Under the pieces are notes generated by a model, which worked only from the letters and a program-made list of their open reading frames with translations, made no database searches and was not told the origin of the DNA. From positions 1 to 58,148 of the forward strand of contig DJWK01000038.1 in the NCBI GenBank assembly GCA_002441555.1: a DNA stretch of 58,148 bases. The letters run 5' to 3'. The translations under genes and the position numbers were made by a program. The DNA comes from Thermodesulfobacteriaceae bacterium UBA6232. Its GTDB lineage: Bacteria > Desulfobacterota > Thermodesulfobacteria > Thermodesulfobacteriales > Thermodesulfobacteriaceae. Below, piece after piece: positions 42,006 to 50,121 of the stretch (positions are counted from its first letter, which is position 1; every line of letters begins with the position of its first letter).

Positions 42006-43721
42006 CTAAAAAAATTCTTTGCTATTAAGGGTCCCTTTTAGCTTATATAAATAACTTTCAATATCTTCTTTTTTTCCGGATTTTTCAATGGTCTTTAAAT
42101 TTTCTACAAGTTTTCTGATTTCCCTTTTCTTTATCTCTGTTCCGATAAAACGAATAATGTCTCTAAGAACCTCTTCTTTATTTTCAAAAGGAGGACAAAA
42201 AAGTAAATCACTTAAAATTTCCTGAAGATAAGGATCAACCACTTCTAAAAGGGATAATTCTTCTTGTTTCATTTCCATAAATTTTTTTATAAGCCTGTGA
42301 TAGGGTTTTTCTGAATTTTCATCAATCAATTGATTAAGCCCTGCTTTCTGTAAAAGAGGAAAATCTTCTGGATAATTAACAAGATATTGTGCAATAATTC
42401 TCATATAACATTCTTCTCTATCAGTTTCATCAACAGAACAAGGAGAAATATTTTCTTTTATTTCTCCTTTAAGTTTTCGCTCAATTTCCGTTTCACTAAC
42501 ATTGAAATAAAAAGAAAGGTCCCGGGAAATATCTCTCAAAAGCAAAGGGTCAGAGATACCCTTTAGAAGCTCAATAACCTCACGAAAGACCTTGCTCGGA
42601 GATTTTAAATATTCCTCTTTATAAAATTCCCATATAAACTTAGCGGATGAAAGGGAATTTTTTTTCAATTCTTCAACTAAATTATTACCTTTATATTTTC
42701 TTGCAAAGGAATCAGGATCTTCACCCTCAGGTAGAAGGACAACCTTGGGTAAGAATCCTTCCTTTACAATTAAGGAGATTGCCCTTAAAGCGGCTTTGCG
42801 TCCCGCTTCATCTCCATCATACAAAATATACCATTCCTCTGCAAAAGGTTTTAGCTTTTTTAAATGATTTTCCGTTAAGGCAGTTCCACAGGTAGCAGCC
42901 ACATTTTTTATCCCCTTCTCCCAGAGGGACAAATAATCAAAATAACCCTCAACAAGAAAAACTACACCTTCCGTTTTTATGCTTTCCTTACTTTGAAATA
43001 ATCCATAAAGAATTTCACTTTTTTTGAAGACCTTACTTTCAGGTGAATTAAGATATTTCGGTTCACCCTGAAGATCAAGGGTTCTTCCTCCAAAACCAAC
43101 ACATTCTCCCCTTTCATTAAAAATGGGAAAAATCAAGCGATCTCTAAAAAGATCCAAATATGACCCATCTTCACCTCTTTTTAATAGCCCTGCTTCAACA
43201 GCCATTTCAAGGGAAAGATTTTGAGCCCTCAATAAACTTGCAAGAACTCTCCCCTCAGAAGGGGCATATCCAAGGAAAAATTGCTCAGCTGTTTCTCTAC
43301 TTATCCCTCTCTCCCTCAAATAAGTTCTAGCCTTTTCTCCTGAGGGGTGATTCCACAGAAAGTGTTGATAAAGTTTTGCCACTTTAAAATTTAACTCAAT
43401 AAGATCCCTTTCTGTTTTCTTGGCTGAAAAATATTTCTTATCAATTTTAATTCCAGCCCTTTCAGCAAGTTCAAGTAGAGCCTCCTTAAACTCAAGCCCC
43501 CTATATTTCATGTAAAAAGTCACCACATCACCAGCGGCTCCGCAACCAAAACATTTAAATATTTGTTTTTCAGGGCTTACTGTAAAGGATGGAGTCCTTT
43601 CGCTGTGAAAAGGGCAAAGCCCTACATAGTTTCTTCCTACCTTTTTAAGCTTTACAAATTGAGAGATAAAGCTTACTATTTCGTATCGATTTTTGATTTC
43701 CTCAAAGAGATCGGTATTCAT
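42006..43721 (-). CDS. dnaG: DNA primase
   Basis: The 571-residue protein has the zinc-binding CHC2 domain (C36, H39, C57, C60), an RNA-polymerase domain with GFGGRTLD (about 214) and a TOPRIM core with LVEGYFDYLSLWEKG (about 262) and LYDGDEAGRKAA (about 303). It makes RNA primers at the replication fork. The C-terminal helicase-binding domain is short. It starts without a clear Shine-Dalgarno sequence behind its own promoter, in the order rpsU-mutS2-dnaG-rpoD. Confidence 0.96.
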   Translation of the reverse strand: MNTDLFEEIKNRYEIVSFISQFVKLKKVGRNYVGLCPFHSERTPSFTVSPEKQIFKCFGCGAAGDVVTFYMKYRGLEFKEALLELAERAGIKIDKKYFSAKKTERDLIELNFKVAKLYQHFLWNHPSGEKARTYLRERGISRETAEQFFLGYAPSEGRVLASLLRAQNLSLEMAVEAGLLKRGEDGSYLDLFRDRLIFPIFNERGECVGFGGRTLDLQGEPKYLNSPESKVFKKSEILYGLFQSKESIKTEGVVFLVEGYFDYLSLWEKGIKNVAATCGTALTENHLKKLKPFAEEWYILYDGDEAGRKAALRAISLIVKEGFLPKVVLLPEGEDPDSFARKYKGNNLVEELKKNSLSSAKFIWEFYKEEYLKSPSKVFREVIELLKGISDPLLLRDISRDLSFYFNVSETEIERKLKGEIKENISPCSVDETDREECYMRIIAQYLVNYPEDFPLLQKAGLNQLIDENSEKPYHRLIKKFMEMKQEELSLLEVVDPYLQEILSDLLFCPPFENKEEVLRDIIRFIGTEIKKREIRKLVENLKTIEKSGKKEDIESYLYKLKGTLNSKEFF

Positions 43722-43746
43722 GGGAATTAAAATTATTTAGAAATTG

Positions 43747-43774
43747 TTTCTAACACAGTATTTAAAAAGGTCAA
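43747..43774 (-). promoter_or_regulatory. Promoter of dnaG-rpoD
   Basis: On the minus strand, TTGACC (43769-43774), a 16-base spacer and TAGAAA (43747-43752) preceded by TGT, an extended -10. It lies in the 71-base gap between mutS2 and dnaG. Confidence 0.45.
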
Positions 43775-43792
43775 GGCTTTGAATCCTTTATT

Positions 43793-46069
43793 TTAACTTT
43801 TTCTTGCAAGAAATACCTTAGTAGCTCCGCTCCCACCCTCCTCTGGAGAAGCCTCTTCCATACCTTCAACAAGAGGATGCTCTTTGAGATACTCTCTTAC
43901 TGAAGAACGGAGCTTTCCAGTCCCGTGCCCATGGATAACTAAAAGAACCCTTTTTCCTTTCATAAAACAATCATTTATCTTTCTTTCAAGTAAATTAATA
44001 GCAGACTCTACATCTTCACCTAAAAGATTAAGTGTTTCTTTTGAATTATGAAAGCCTTCTCCTTCTCTTAAAATCTCTTTCCTTTTAGGAATTTCATAAA
44101 AAGTTTGTTTAATAAACTTCAAATCGGTAATGGGAACCTCAATTTTAATATTTCCAGAAAGAATTTCTGCTTTTTTGTCTCGTAGTTTCAAAATAATTCC
44201 TTCTCGGTTAAAGGATTGCACATAAACCCTGTCTCCTTCCTTAAAGGTCTCCTGAAAAGTAGAGGGAGTGCATTTTTCCATAAATTTTTGAAATTTCTCA
44301 AGAGTTTTTTTACGGGAAACCTCTTTCGGAAGGGAATCAAGAAATCTCTGAAATTCTTCTTGCAATTTTTTTTGCCAAATCCTTATCTCTTCATTAACTT
44401 TATTTTTAAGTTCTTCCTTTTCTTTTAAAAGATTTTGTCTTTCTTTTTCAAGTTCCTCAAATTTTTCTTTCAGGTTTTTTTTGAGTTTTTCTAAGGTTTC
44501 AATTTCTTTGGCATATTTCTCTTCCAAATCATAAAACTTTTTATTTTGAAGAAAATCTTTAGCCCTTTTTAGAATCTCCTCTCCCAAACCGATTTTTTTG
44601 GCAAGATCAAAGGCATGGGAATCTCCAAGATACCCATAAATTAGTCTATAGGTTGGGACAAAATTTTTTCTATCAAAATCAACCTTGGCATATTGAAATT
44701 CCTGTCTTAAAGAAGAAAGACTTTTTAGTAGATGTGAATGGGTGGTTAAAACCACTTTAGCCCCTTTATCAAGTAATCTTTCAATAATAGCCCAGATCAG
44801 TGCTCCCCCCTCTTCAGGATTAGTCCCTCTTCCAGGCTCGTCTAAAAGGACCAAAGTTTGTTTATCTGATTGTTCGAGAATTCTTTTCAAATTTTTTAAA
44901 TGTGATGAAAAGGAAGATTCTCCCTCCCAAAGATCTTGTTCATCTCCGAGATCAACAAGAATTTTTGAAAAAAAGGGAATCACTGCCCTTTTTGCCGGAA
45001 TTAAAAACCCGTTAAGGGCCATAATAACTGAAATCCCTATGGTTTTAAGGGTAACCGTTTTCCCACCAAGATTTGGCCCAGTAATAAGAAGGGCTTTTTT
45101 AAGATGATAGTTGTTTTTAACAGGTAAGGGGGTTTGCTTTTCAAGGGATCTGAAGAATAATAGGGGATGAAAGGCTTCCTCAAGAAGAAGTTCACCCTCT
45201 TTAACAATCTCAGGAAAAATTCCTCTATAAATCCTTCCTATCAATACCTTGGCAATGGTCAGATCAAGGTCTGCAATAATTTTTTCGACTCTTTTTATTT
45301 CACCTTCAATAAGAAATATCTCTCCTGAGATCTCCTTTAAAATCCTTAAAATCTCCCTTTCTTCCCTCCAGAGAATTTCCTCAAGTTCATTGGTAAGCTC
45401 AATAATACTTAAAGGTTCTATGAAAACGGTTGCTCCACTCTGAGAAAGCCCTCTTAGGGCACCCCTTACTCTATTTTTAAATTCTGGTTTTACAGGAAGA
45501 ACATATCTTCCCTCTTTTTGAAGATAGATGTCCTCTTGAAGATATCCCTTTTTCCAGTAAAACTCTTTAAGCCTTTCAATTTTTGAAATTAACTCTTCTT
45601 CAAGTTCCCTTCTCTTTTTCCGAATAAGAAAAAGCTGATAACTTGCTCTGTCACGAATCTCTCCGCGTTCAAGATCAAAAATTTCTTTGATCTTTTGAAG
45701 CAGGATCTCAAGTTCTGGGAGATAATTTTTAATTTCAGAAAAAGGAGAATTCTCTAAAATTTCCTTTAAAGATTGAGCAGTTTCAATCCATAAGGCAATG
45801 TTAGAAATTTCTTTTACAAGGAAAAAACCTCTTTTTGAGGCTTTTTGAAAAATTTCTTCAATAGAGGGGAGCCCTGGGAGTTCTAATTTTTTCCCCCTCT
45901 CAATTTCCTGCCAAACAAAATAGGATTTTTCCTTAAAAAGTTCTGCCTTTTCTAAATCAAAGAAAGGCTCTAACTTTTTAAGGTCTTCCTTGGCCTTCTC
46001 TGTTTTTAAATAGGGAAATAACTTTTGCTTTAGTGGTTCCCAGTCTAAATAGGTATAATCCTTAGACAC
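43793..46069 (-). CDS. mutS2: Endonuclease MutS2
   Basis: The 758 residues have an N-terminal lever region, a MutS-type ATPase (ITGPNLGGKTVTLKTIG Walker A, about 330; VLLDEPGRGTNPEEGGAL Walker B, about 407), a long Glu/Lys-rich coiled coil (about 500-590) and a C-terminal Smr nuclease domain (VLLVIHGHGTGKLRSSVREYL, about 700). MutS2 suppresses recombination or resolves collided ribosomes, depending on species. Length and order are standard. It is 14 bases after rpsU. Confidence 0.95.
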   Translation of the reverse strand: MSKDYTYLDWEPLKQKLFPYLKTEKAKEDLKKLEPFFDLEKAELFKEKSYFVWQEIERGKKLELPGLPSIEEIFQKASKRGFFLVKEISNIALWIETAQSLKEILENSPFSEIKNYLPELEILLQKIKEIFDLERGEIRDRASYQLFLIRKKRRELEEELISKIERLKEFYWKKGYLQEDIYLQKEGRYVLPVKPEFKNRVRGALRGLSQSGATVFIEPLSIIELTNELEEILWREEREILRILKEISGEIFLIEGEIKRVEKIIADLDLTIAKVLIGRIYRGIFPEIVKEGELLLEEAFHPLLFFRSLEKQTPLPVKNNYHLKKALLITGPNLGGKTVTLKTIGISVIMALNGFLIPAKRAVIPFFSKILVDLGDEQDLWEGESSFSSHLKNLKRILEQSDKQTLVLLDEPGRGTNPEEGGALIWAIIERLLDKGAKVVLTTHSHLLKSLSSLRQEFQYAKVDFDRKNFVPTYRLIYGYLGDSHAFDLAKKIGLGEEILKRAKDFLQNKKFYDLEEKYAKEIETLEKLKKNLKEKFEELEKERQNLLKEKEELKNKVNEEIRIWQKKLQEEFQRFLDSLPKEVSRKKTLEKFQKFMEKCTPSTFQETFKEGDRVYVQSFNREGIILKLRDKKAEILSGNIKIEVPITDLKFIKQTFYEIPKRKEILREGEGFHNSKETLNLLGEDVESAINLLERKINDCFMKGKRVLLVIHGHGTGKLRSSVREYLKEHPLVEGMEEASPEEGGSGATKVFLARKS

Positions 46070-46083
46070 TTAAAAAATTTGAA

Positions 46084-46293
46084 CTAATCCTGTAATTTTT
46101 GTTGGATTTTTTTGAGTTTTTTAAGGAGTTTTTTGCGGGCAGCTTGCATTTTTTTTCTTCTTCTCACTCCTGGCTTTTCGTAAAATTCCCTCTTTTTTAC
46201 CTCTGAAAGAATTTTGGTTTTTTCCACAAGCCTTTTAAATCTTTTTAAAGCCTGTTCAAAGGATTCTCCATCTCTCACTTTAATTCCGGCCAA
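46084..46293 (-). CDS. rpsU: Ribosomal protein bS21
   Basis: The 69-residue, very basic protein has the S21 signature GESFEQALKRFKR and FYEKPGVRRRKKMQAARKK. It is part of the 30S subunit and helps initiation. It is the first gene of the macromolecular synthesis operon, with mutS2 between it and dnaG. Confidence 0.95.
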   Translation of the reverse strand: MAGIKVRDGESFEQALKRFKRLVEKTKILSEVKKREFYEKPGVRRRKKMQAARKKLLKKLKKIQQKLQD

Positions 46294-46323
46294 AGAAAAT
46301 CCCTCCCTTTCAAGTTTTCCTTA

Positions 46324-46351
46324 AAAGTAGCATTCGATCTAATTTTGTCAA
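46324..46351 (-). promoter_or_regulatory. Promoter of the rpsU operon
   Basis: On the minus strand, TTGACA (46346-46351), a 16-base spacer and TACTTT (46324-46329) preceded by TGC, an extended -10. Confidence 0.6.
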
Positions 46352-46422
46352 GGGGAATTTTTCCTCTTGCAAAAAATTAAAAAAGGATTTTATTTAAAGG
46401 AAAAATCTATGGGGGAAAATAA

Positions 46423-46641
46423 ATGGCCTTTGAAGAGGTTAGAGAGCTTGAAAGTAAAATAGATTCTCTTATTGATACAATTTTGCAATTGAGAAGGGAA
46501 AAGGAAGAACTTATAAATCAACTTAACGAAAAAACAGAAGAAAATAGAAAATTAAAAGAGGAAATAGAAAGGAGGGAGGAGGAAAAGAGGATTTTAAAAG
46601 AAAAAATAGGTGGTTTAATACAAAAGCTTTCTGAGATTTGA
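46423..46641 (+). CDS. Short coiled-coil protein, ZapB-like
   Basis: The 72 residues are almost wholly heptad-like (ELESKIDSLIDTILQLRREK, then a long Glu/Lys coiled coil). It sits 7 bases before zapA, where small ZapB-like coiled coils often occur, so a role in Z-ring organisation is likely. Sequence alone does not prove it because coiled coils are low in information. The ribosome binding site GGGGGA lies shortly before the ATG. Confidence 0.75.
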   Translation: MAFEEVRELESKIDSLIDTILQLRREKEELINQLNEKTEENRKLKEEIERREEEKRILKEKIGGLIQKLSEI

Positions 46642-46648
46642 GGTTTAA

Positions 46649-46942
46649 ATGGCCCGTGAGGTAACCTTTGAATTTTTGGGTCAATGTTTTACCTTCCGGA
46701 GCGAGCTTCCGGAAGAGGAAATAAAAGAGGTGTTAAATTATCTGGAAAGTAAGAAACAGGAAATTGAGAGTTACAAGAAGGTGCCTACTTACAAGCTTGC
46801 AATCTGGCTTCTTATGCAGGTAGCTTACGATTATATTCAAACCAAAAAAGAAAAGGAAAAATTAGAAGCCCTGCTTAAGGGCCAGATTGTAAAGGTTGAA
46901 AACTTTTTAAAAAATCAATCCTCTATCCTGGGGTGTCCGTGA
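46649..46942 (+). CDS. zapA: Cell division protein ZapA
   Basis: The 97 residues open REVTFEFLGQCFTFRSELPEE and continue VLNYLESKKQEIESYKKVPTYKLAIWLLMQVAYDYIQ, followed by a coiled coil. This is the ZapA layout of an N-terminal globular part and C-terminal helix. It cross-links FtsZ filaments at midcell. Identity is supported by the 6S RNA and rny that follow. The 3' end overlaps the start of the 6S RNA. Confidence 0.85.
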   Translation: MAREVTFEFLGQCFTFRSELPEEEIKEVLNYLESKKQEIESYKKVPTYKLAIWLLMQVAYDYIQTKKEKEKLEALLKGQIVKVENFLKNQSSILGCP

Positions 46943-47096
46943 GTAGAGAAATGACCTGCCAAGCTAACACCAAAAGAGTTAGAGGTAAGGTGGAGCTGGG
47001 GTCCTTTGCAATGGAAAAAGGGCTTACCAGCCCCCTCCTCAAAAGTTTTGAAAAAGAGAGCTTGGAGCAGGCACTCTGCCACGGCACCTCGGGGAT
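46925..47096 (+). ncRNA. ssrS: 6S RNA
   Basis: About 172 bases between zapA and rny. The 5' end (ATCCTGGGGTGTCCGTG) pairs with the 3' end (CACGGCACCTCGGGGAT) as the closing stem typical of 6S RNA, and the middle can form the long bulged stem that mimics an open promoter. It binds the housekeeping RNA polymerase holoenzyme and dampens transcription in stationary phase. zapA-6S RNA is a conserved gene order in proteobacteria. The exact ends are uncertain by some bases. Confidence 0.85.
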
Positions 47097-47152
47097 CCTT
47101 TTCTAAATCCTCTTTTCCCCTCCCTTCCAAATATTTTTTAGGGGGAGGTCCT

Positions 47153-48781
47153 ATGTATCATATACTAACCCTGCTACTGGGTTTGATTATCGGCTTAATA
47201 CTCGCAGGAGGTTTTTATTATTTACAGAAAAAAAGAGAAAGGGCTTTAAAACTTTCTGCAGAAAAAGAGGCTGAAGAAATCCTATCTCGCGCCAAAGAAA
47301 AGGCCGAAATGATAATTTTATCAGCAGAAGAAAAATCAAAGGAAATTCTTCTTAAAGCTGAAAAGGAAGCCCTTGAGAAACTCAAAGAAGCAGATCAGGA
47401 AATCAAAAGGGAACTTTTAAAGAAAAAAGAAGAACTTGAAAGGGAATTTTCTCACAGATTAAAAGAACTCTCTGTAAGGGAAGAAAGAATTCAACAAAAG
47501 GAAGAACATCTTGCCAAAAGGGAACTTGAATTTGCAAGAAAAGAAGAGCATCTTGAGAAAAAACTTTCAGAAATTGAAGATTTAAAAGTAAAACTTGAGA
47601 AAGAAAGGGAAGAACTTGAAATTCTTGTAAAACACGCCAAAGAAGAACTTGAAAAAATTTCCGGGCTGACAGAAAAAGAGGCCCGGGAACTTTTTATGAA
47701 AAAAATTGAAGAAGAAATGGTCGAAGAAAAGGCCAAAGTTATTATGAAGATTGAAAATGAAATCAAAGAAGAATCCAAAAGAAAGGCCCAAGAAATCATT
47801 GCCTATGCCACTGCAAAAGCAGCTATTCCCTTTGTTACTGAAAAAACCGTCTCAGTAGTTCAACTTCCTAATGAAGAAATGAAGGGAAGAATCATTGGAA
47901 GAGAGGGAAGAAATATAAGAACCTTTGAAACTTTAACAGGGGTTGATCTTCTCATTGATGATACCCCTGAAGTGGTGGTTCTTTCCTGTCACGATCCCTA
48001 TAGAAGGGAAATTGCAAGAATTGCCTTGGAAAGACTGGTTGCTGACGGAAGGATTCATCCTACAAGAATTGAAGAGGTGGTTAAACAGGTGGAAGAGGAA
48101 ATGGAGCAGCATGTTTTTGAAATCGGAGAGAAAACTTGTTTTGAACTGGGGATCTATGGGGTTCACCATGAACTCATAAAACTTCTTGGGAAGCTCAAAT
48201 TCAGAACAAGTTATAGCCAAAATGTGCTTCAACACTCCATTGAAACAGCCATTATCTGTTCTGCCCTTGCGGCAGAACTTGGCCTTGATCCTAAAAAAGC
48301 AAAAAGGGCAGCTTTACTTCATGATATTGGTAAGGCAACAAGTTATGAACAGGAAGGACCTCACGCCTTAATAGGTGCTGAAATTGCAAGAAAATATGGT
48401 GAGGATGAAGAAATTGTCAATGCCATTGCTTCCCATCATGAGGATGTGCCCATTACCACCGTTCTTGGGATTCTTCTTCAGGTTTCTGACGCTCTATCTG
48501 GTGCAAGACCAGGGGCAAGAAGAGAATTACTTGAGGCTTATCTGAAAAGAATTAAAGAGCTTGAAGAGTTGGCTTCATCCTTTGAGGGAGTGGAAAAGGC
48601 CTATGCCATTCAGGCTGGAAGAGAAGTGAGAGTAATTGTTAATAGTAAACTTGTCTCCGATGAAAAGGCTTATCTTCTTGCAAGAGAAATTGCCCAGAAA
48701 ATAGAAAAAGAACTCACCTATCCAGGTATAATAAAAGTGACCGTTTTAAGAGAAACAAGGGCTATTGAATATGCCAAATAA
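47153..48781 (+). CDS. rny: Ribonuclease Y
   Basis: The 542 residues start at ATG 47153 behind GGGGGAGG; an in-frame upstream extension to 47006 would run through the 6S RNA. An N-terminal membrane helix (about 3-24) is followed by a long coiled coil (about 30-220), a KH domain (about 235-300, MKGRIIGREGRNIRTFE) and an HD domain (about 345-440, AALLHDIGKA). It is the membrane-bound endonuclease that starts mRNA decay. It is followed 10 bases later by ymdB, a common pairing. Confidence 0.96.
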   Translation: MYHILTLLLGLIIGLILAGGFYYLQKKRERALKLSAEKEAEEILSRAKEKAEMIILSAEEKSKEILLKAEKEALEKLKEADQEIKRELLKKKEELEREFSHRLKELSVREERIQQKEEHLAKRELEFARKEEHLEKKLSEIEDLKVKLEKEREELEILVKHAKEELEKISGLTEKEARELFMKKIEEEMVEEKAKVIMKIENEIKEESKRKAQEIIAYATAKAAIPFVTEKTVSVVQLPNEEMKGRIIGREGRNIRTFETLTGVDLLIDDTPEVVVLSCHDPYRREIARIALERLVADGRIHPTRIEEVVKQVEEEMEQHVFEIGEKTCFELGIYGVHHELIKLLGKLKFRTSYSQNVLQHSIETAIICSALAAELGLDPKKAKRAALLHDIGKATSYEQEGPHALIGAEIARKYGEDEEIVNAIASHHEDVPITTVLGILLQVSDALSGARPGARRELLEAYLKRIKELEELASSFEGVEKAYAIQAGREVRVIVNSKLVSDEKAYLLAREIAQKIEKELTYPGIIKVTVLRETRAIEYAK

Positions 48782-48791
48782 GGGGTAAAAA

Positions 48792-49565
48792 ATGAAGATT
48801 CTTTTTTTGGGTGACATTGTTGGATCTGCGGGTAGAAAGGTTGTTAAAGAAAAGCTTCCCGAACTTATAAAAGAATACAAACCTGATTTTGTAATAGCCA
48901 ATGCCGAGAATGCTGCAGGAGGCTACGGACTTACAGAGAAGATAGCTGAAGAACTTTTCTCCTACGGTATTGATTTACTTACCACAGGGAATCATGTCTG
49001 GAAAAGGGAGTTTATGCCCTATTTACAGAAAACTGAAAAAGTGATAAGACCTGCTAATTATGGCCCAGGGGCTCCTGGTAAGGGCTGGTCTATAATTACC
49101 AAAGAATCCCATAAACTTGCTGTTATTAATCTTGAAGGAAGAATTTTTATGAGACCCCTTGAAAATCCCTTTTTAGTGGGAAAAAAAATTGCAGAGGAGC
49201 TTCAAAGAGAGACTCCATATATTCTTGTAGATTTTCATGCTGAGGCTACCTCTGAAAAAATTGCCCTGGGATATTTTCTTGACGGAATAGTCTCTGCAGT
49301 TCTTGGAACTCATACCCATGTCCAAACCTCCGATGAAAGAATTCTTACCCACGGAACTGCCTACATTACCGATGTGGGAATGTGCGGAAGCCTTGAGAGT
49401 GTAATCGGCATGAAAATTTCTCAGGCCTTTGAATTATATACCACCCTTGTGGGAAGAAGACTTGAAGTAGAAACTTCACCTCCTTACAAACTCGAAGGAG
49501 TTTATCTTGAATTAAATTCCGAGGGTAAGGCCAAAGAAATAAAAAGGGTGAGAATTATTTCTTAG
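48792..49565 (+). CDS. ymdB: YmdB-family metallophosphoesterase (TIGR00282)
   Basis: The 257 residues open LFLGDIVGSAGRKVV, with ANAENAAGGYGLTEKIAEEL (about 36), TTGNHVWKREFMPYL (about 64), VDFHAEATSEKIALGYFLDG (about 147) and LGTHTHVQTSDERIL (about 172). It is the 2',3'-cyclic nucleotide phosphodiesterase family next to rny in many genomes. The length is standard. Its stop overlaps the convergent def gene by 11 bases. Confidence 0.93.
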   Translation: MKILFLGDIVGSAGRKVVKEKLPELIKEYKPDFVIANAENAAGGYGLTEKIAEELFSYGIDLLTTGNHVWKREFMPYLQKTEKVIRPANYGPGAPGKGWSIITKESHKLAVINLEGRIFMRPLENPFLVGKKIAEELQRETPYILVDFHAEATSEKIALGYFLDGIVSAVLGTHTHVQTSDERILTHGTAYITDVGMCGSLESVIGMKISQAFELYTTLVGRRLEVETSPPYKLEGVYLELNSEGKAKEIKRVRIIS

Positions 49566-50067
49566 AAGGAGCATTTTTCTTCCACCATTTTTTAAAGAGT
49601 TCTTTCTTCAAAGGAGAAAGTTTATCAATAAAAAGGATTCCCTCAAGATGGTCATACTCATGCTGGAAAGCAATGGCATGAAGCCCTGTAAGTTCCCTTT
49701 CAAAGGGCTTTCCTTCAATATCATAGGCCTTTATGAATAACTTAGCATATCTTTCCACCTTGGCATAATAACCTGGAATGCTGAGGCAACCTTCTTCATA
49801 TTCCGTTATGCCTTCTGCCTCAATAATTTCTGGATTAATATAAACCTCAAGAAGGGGCTTTCCTTCTTTCTGGGAAATATCCATAATAAAAAAACGTTTG
49901 GCAACCCCCACCTGATTGGCTGCAAGACCAAGCCCCTTAACTTTATACATCATCTCTGCCATTTTTCCAATGAAATCCCGAAGTTCACCGTTTATTTCTG
50001 TTACAGGCTGGGCTTTCTCTCTTAAAACAGGATCTCCAAGAATCCTAATTTTTAATTCCTCTTCCAT
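49555..50067 (-). CDS. def: Peptide deformylase
   Basis: The 170 residues carry the three PDF motifs: GLAANQVGVA (about 46, Asn where many have Pro), EEGCLSIPGYY (about 90, metal-ligand Cys) and HEYDHLEGILFID (about 135, HExxH variant HEYDH). It removes the formyl group from nascent proteins. No fmt gene is adjacent. Confidence 0.96.
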   Translation of the reverse strand: MEEELKIRILGDPVLREKAQPVTEINGELRDFIGKMAEMMYKVKGLGLAANQVGVAKRFFIMDISQKEGKPLLEVYINPEIIEAEGITEYEEGCLSIPGYYAKVERYAKLFIKAYDIEGKPFERELTGLHAIAFQHEYDHLEGILFIDKLSPLKKELFKKWWKKNAPSKK

Positions 50068-50121
50068 AAGCCCTTCCTTGTTTTTTTTAAAATTTAACTC
50101 AATTAAAAATTTTTACAAGTT

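Noticed and set aside
47006..47152. N-terminal extension of rny by 49 residues
   Set aside because: It runs through the 6S RNA, lacks a ribosome binding site and would place polar residues before the membrane anchor; ATG 47153 follows GGGGGAGG.
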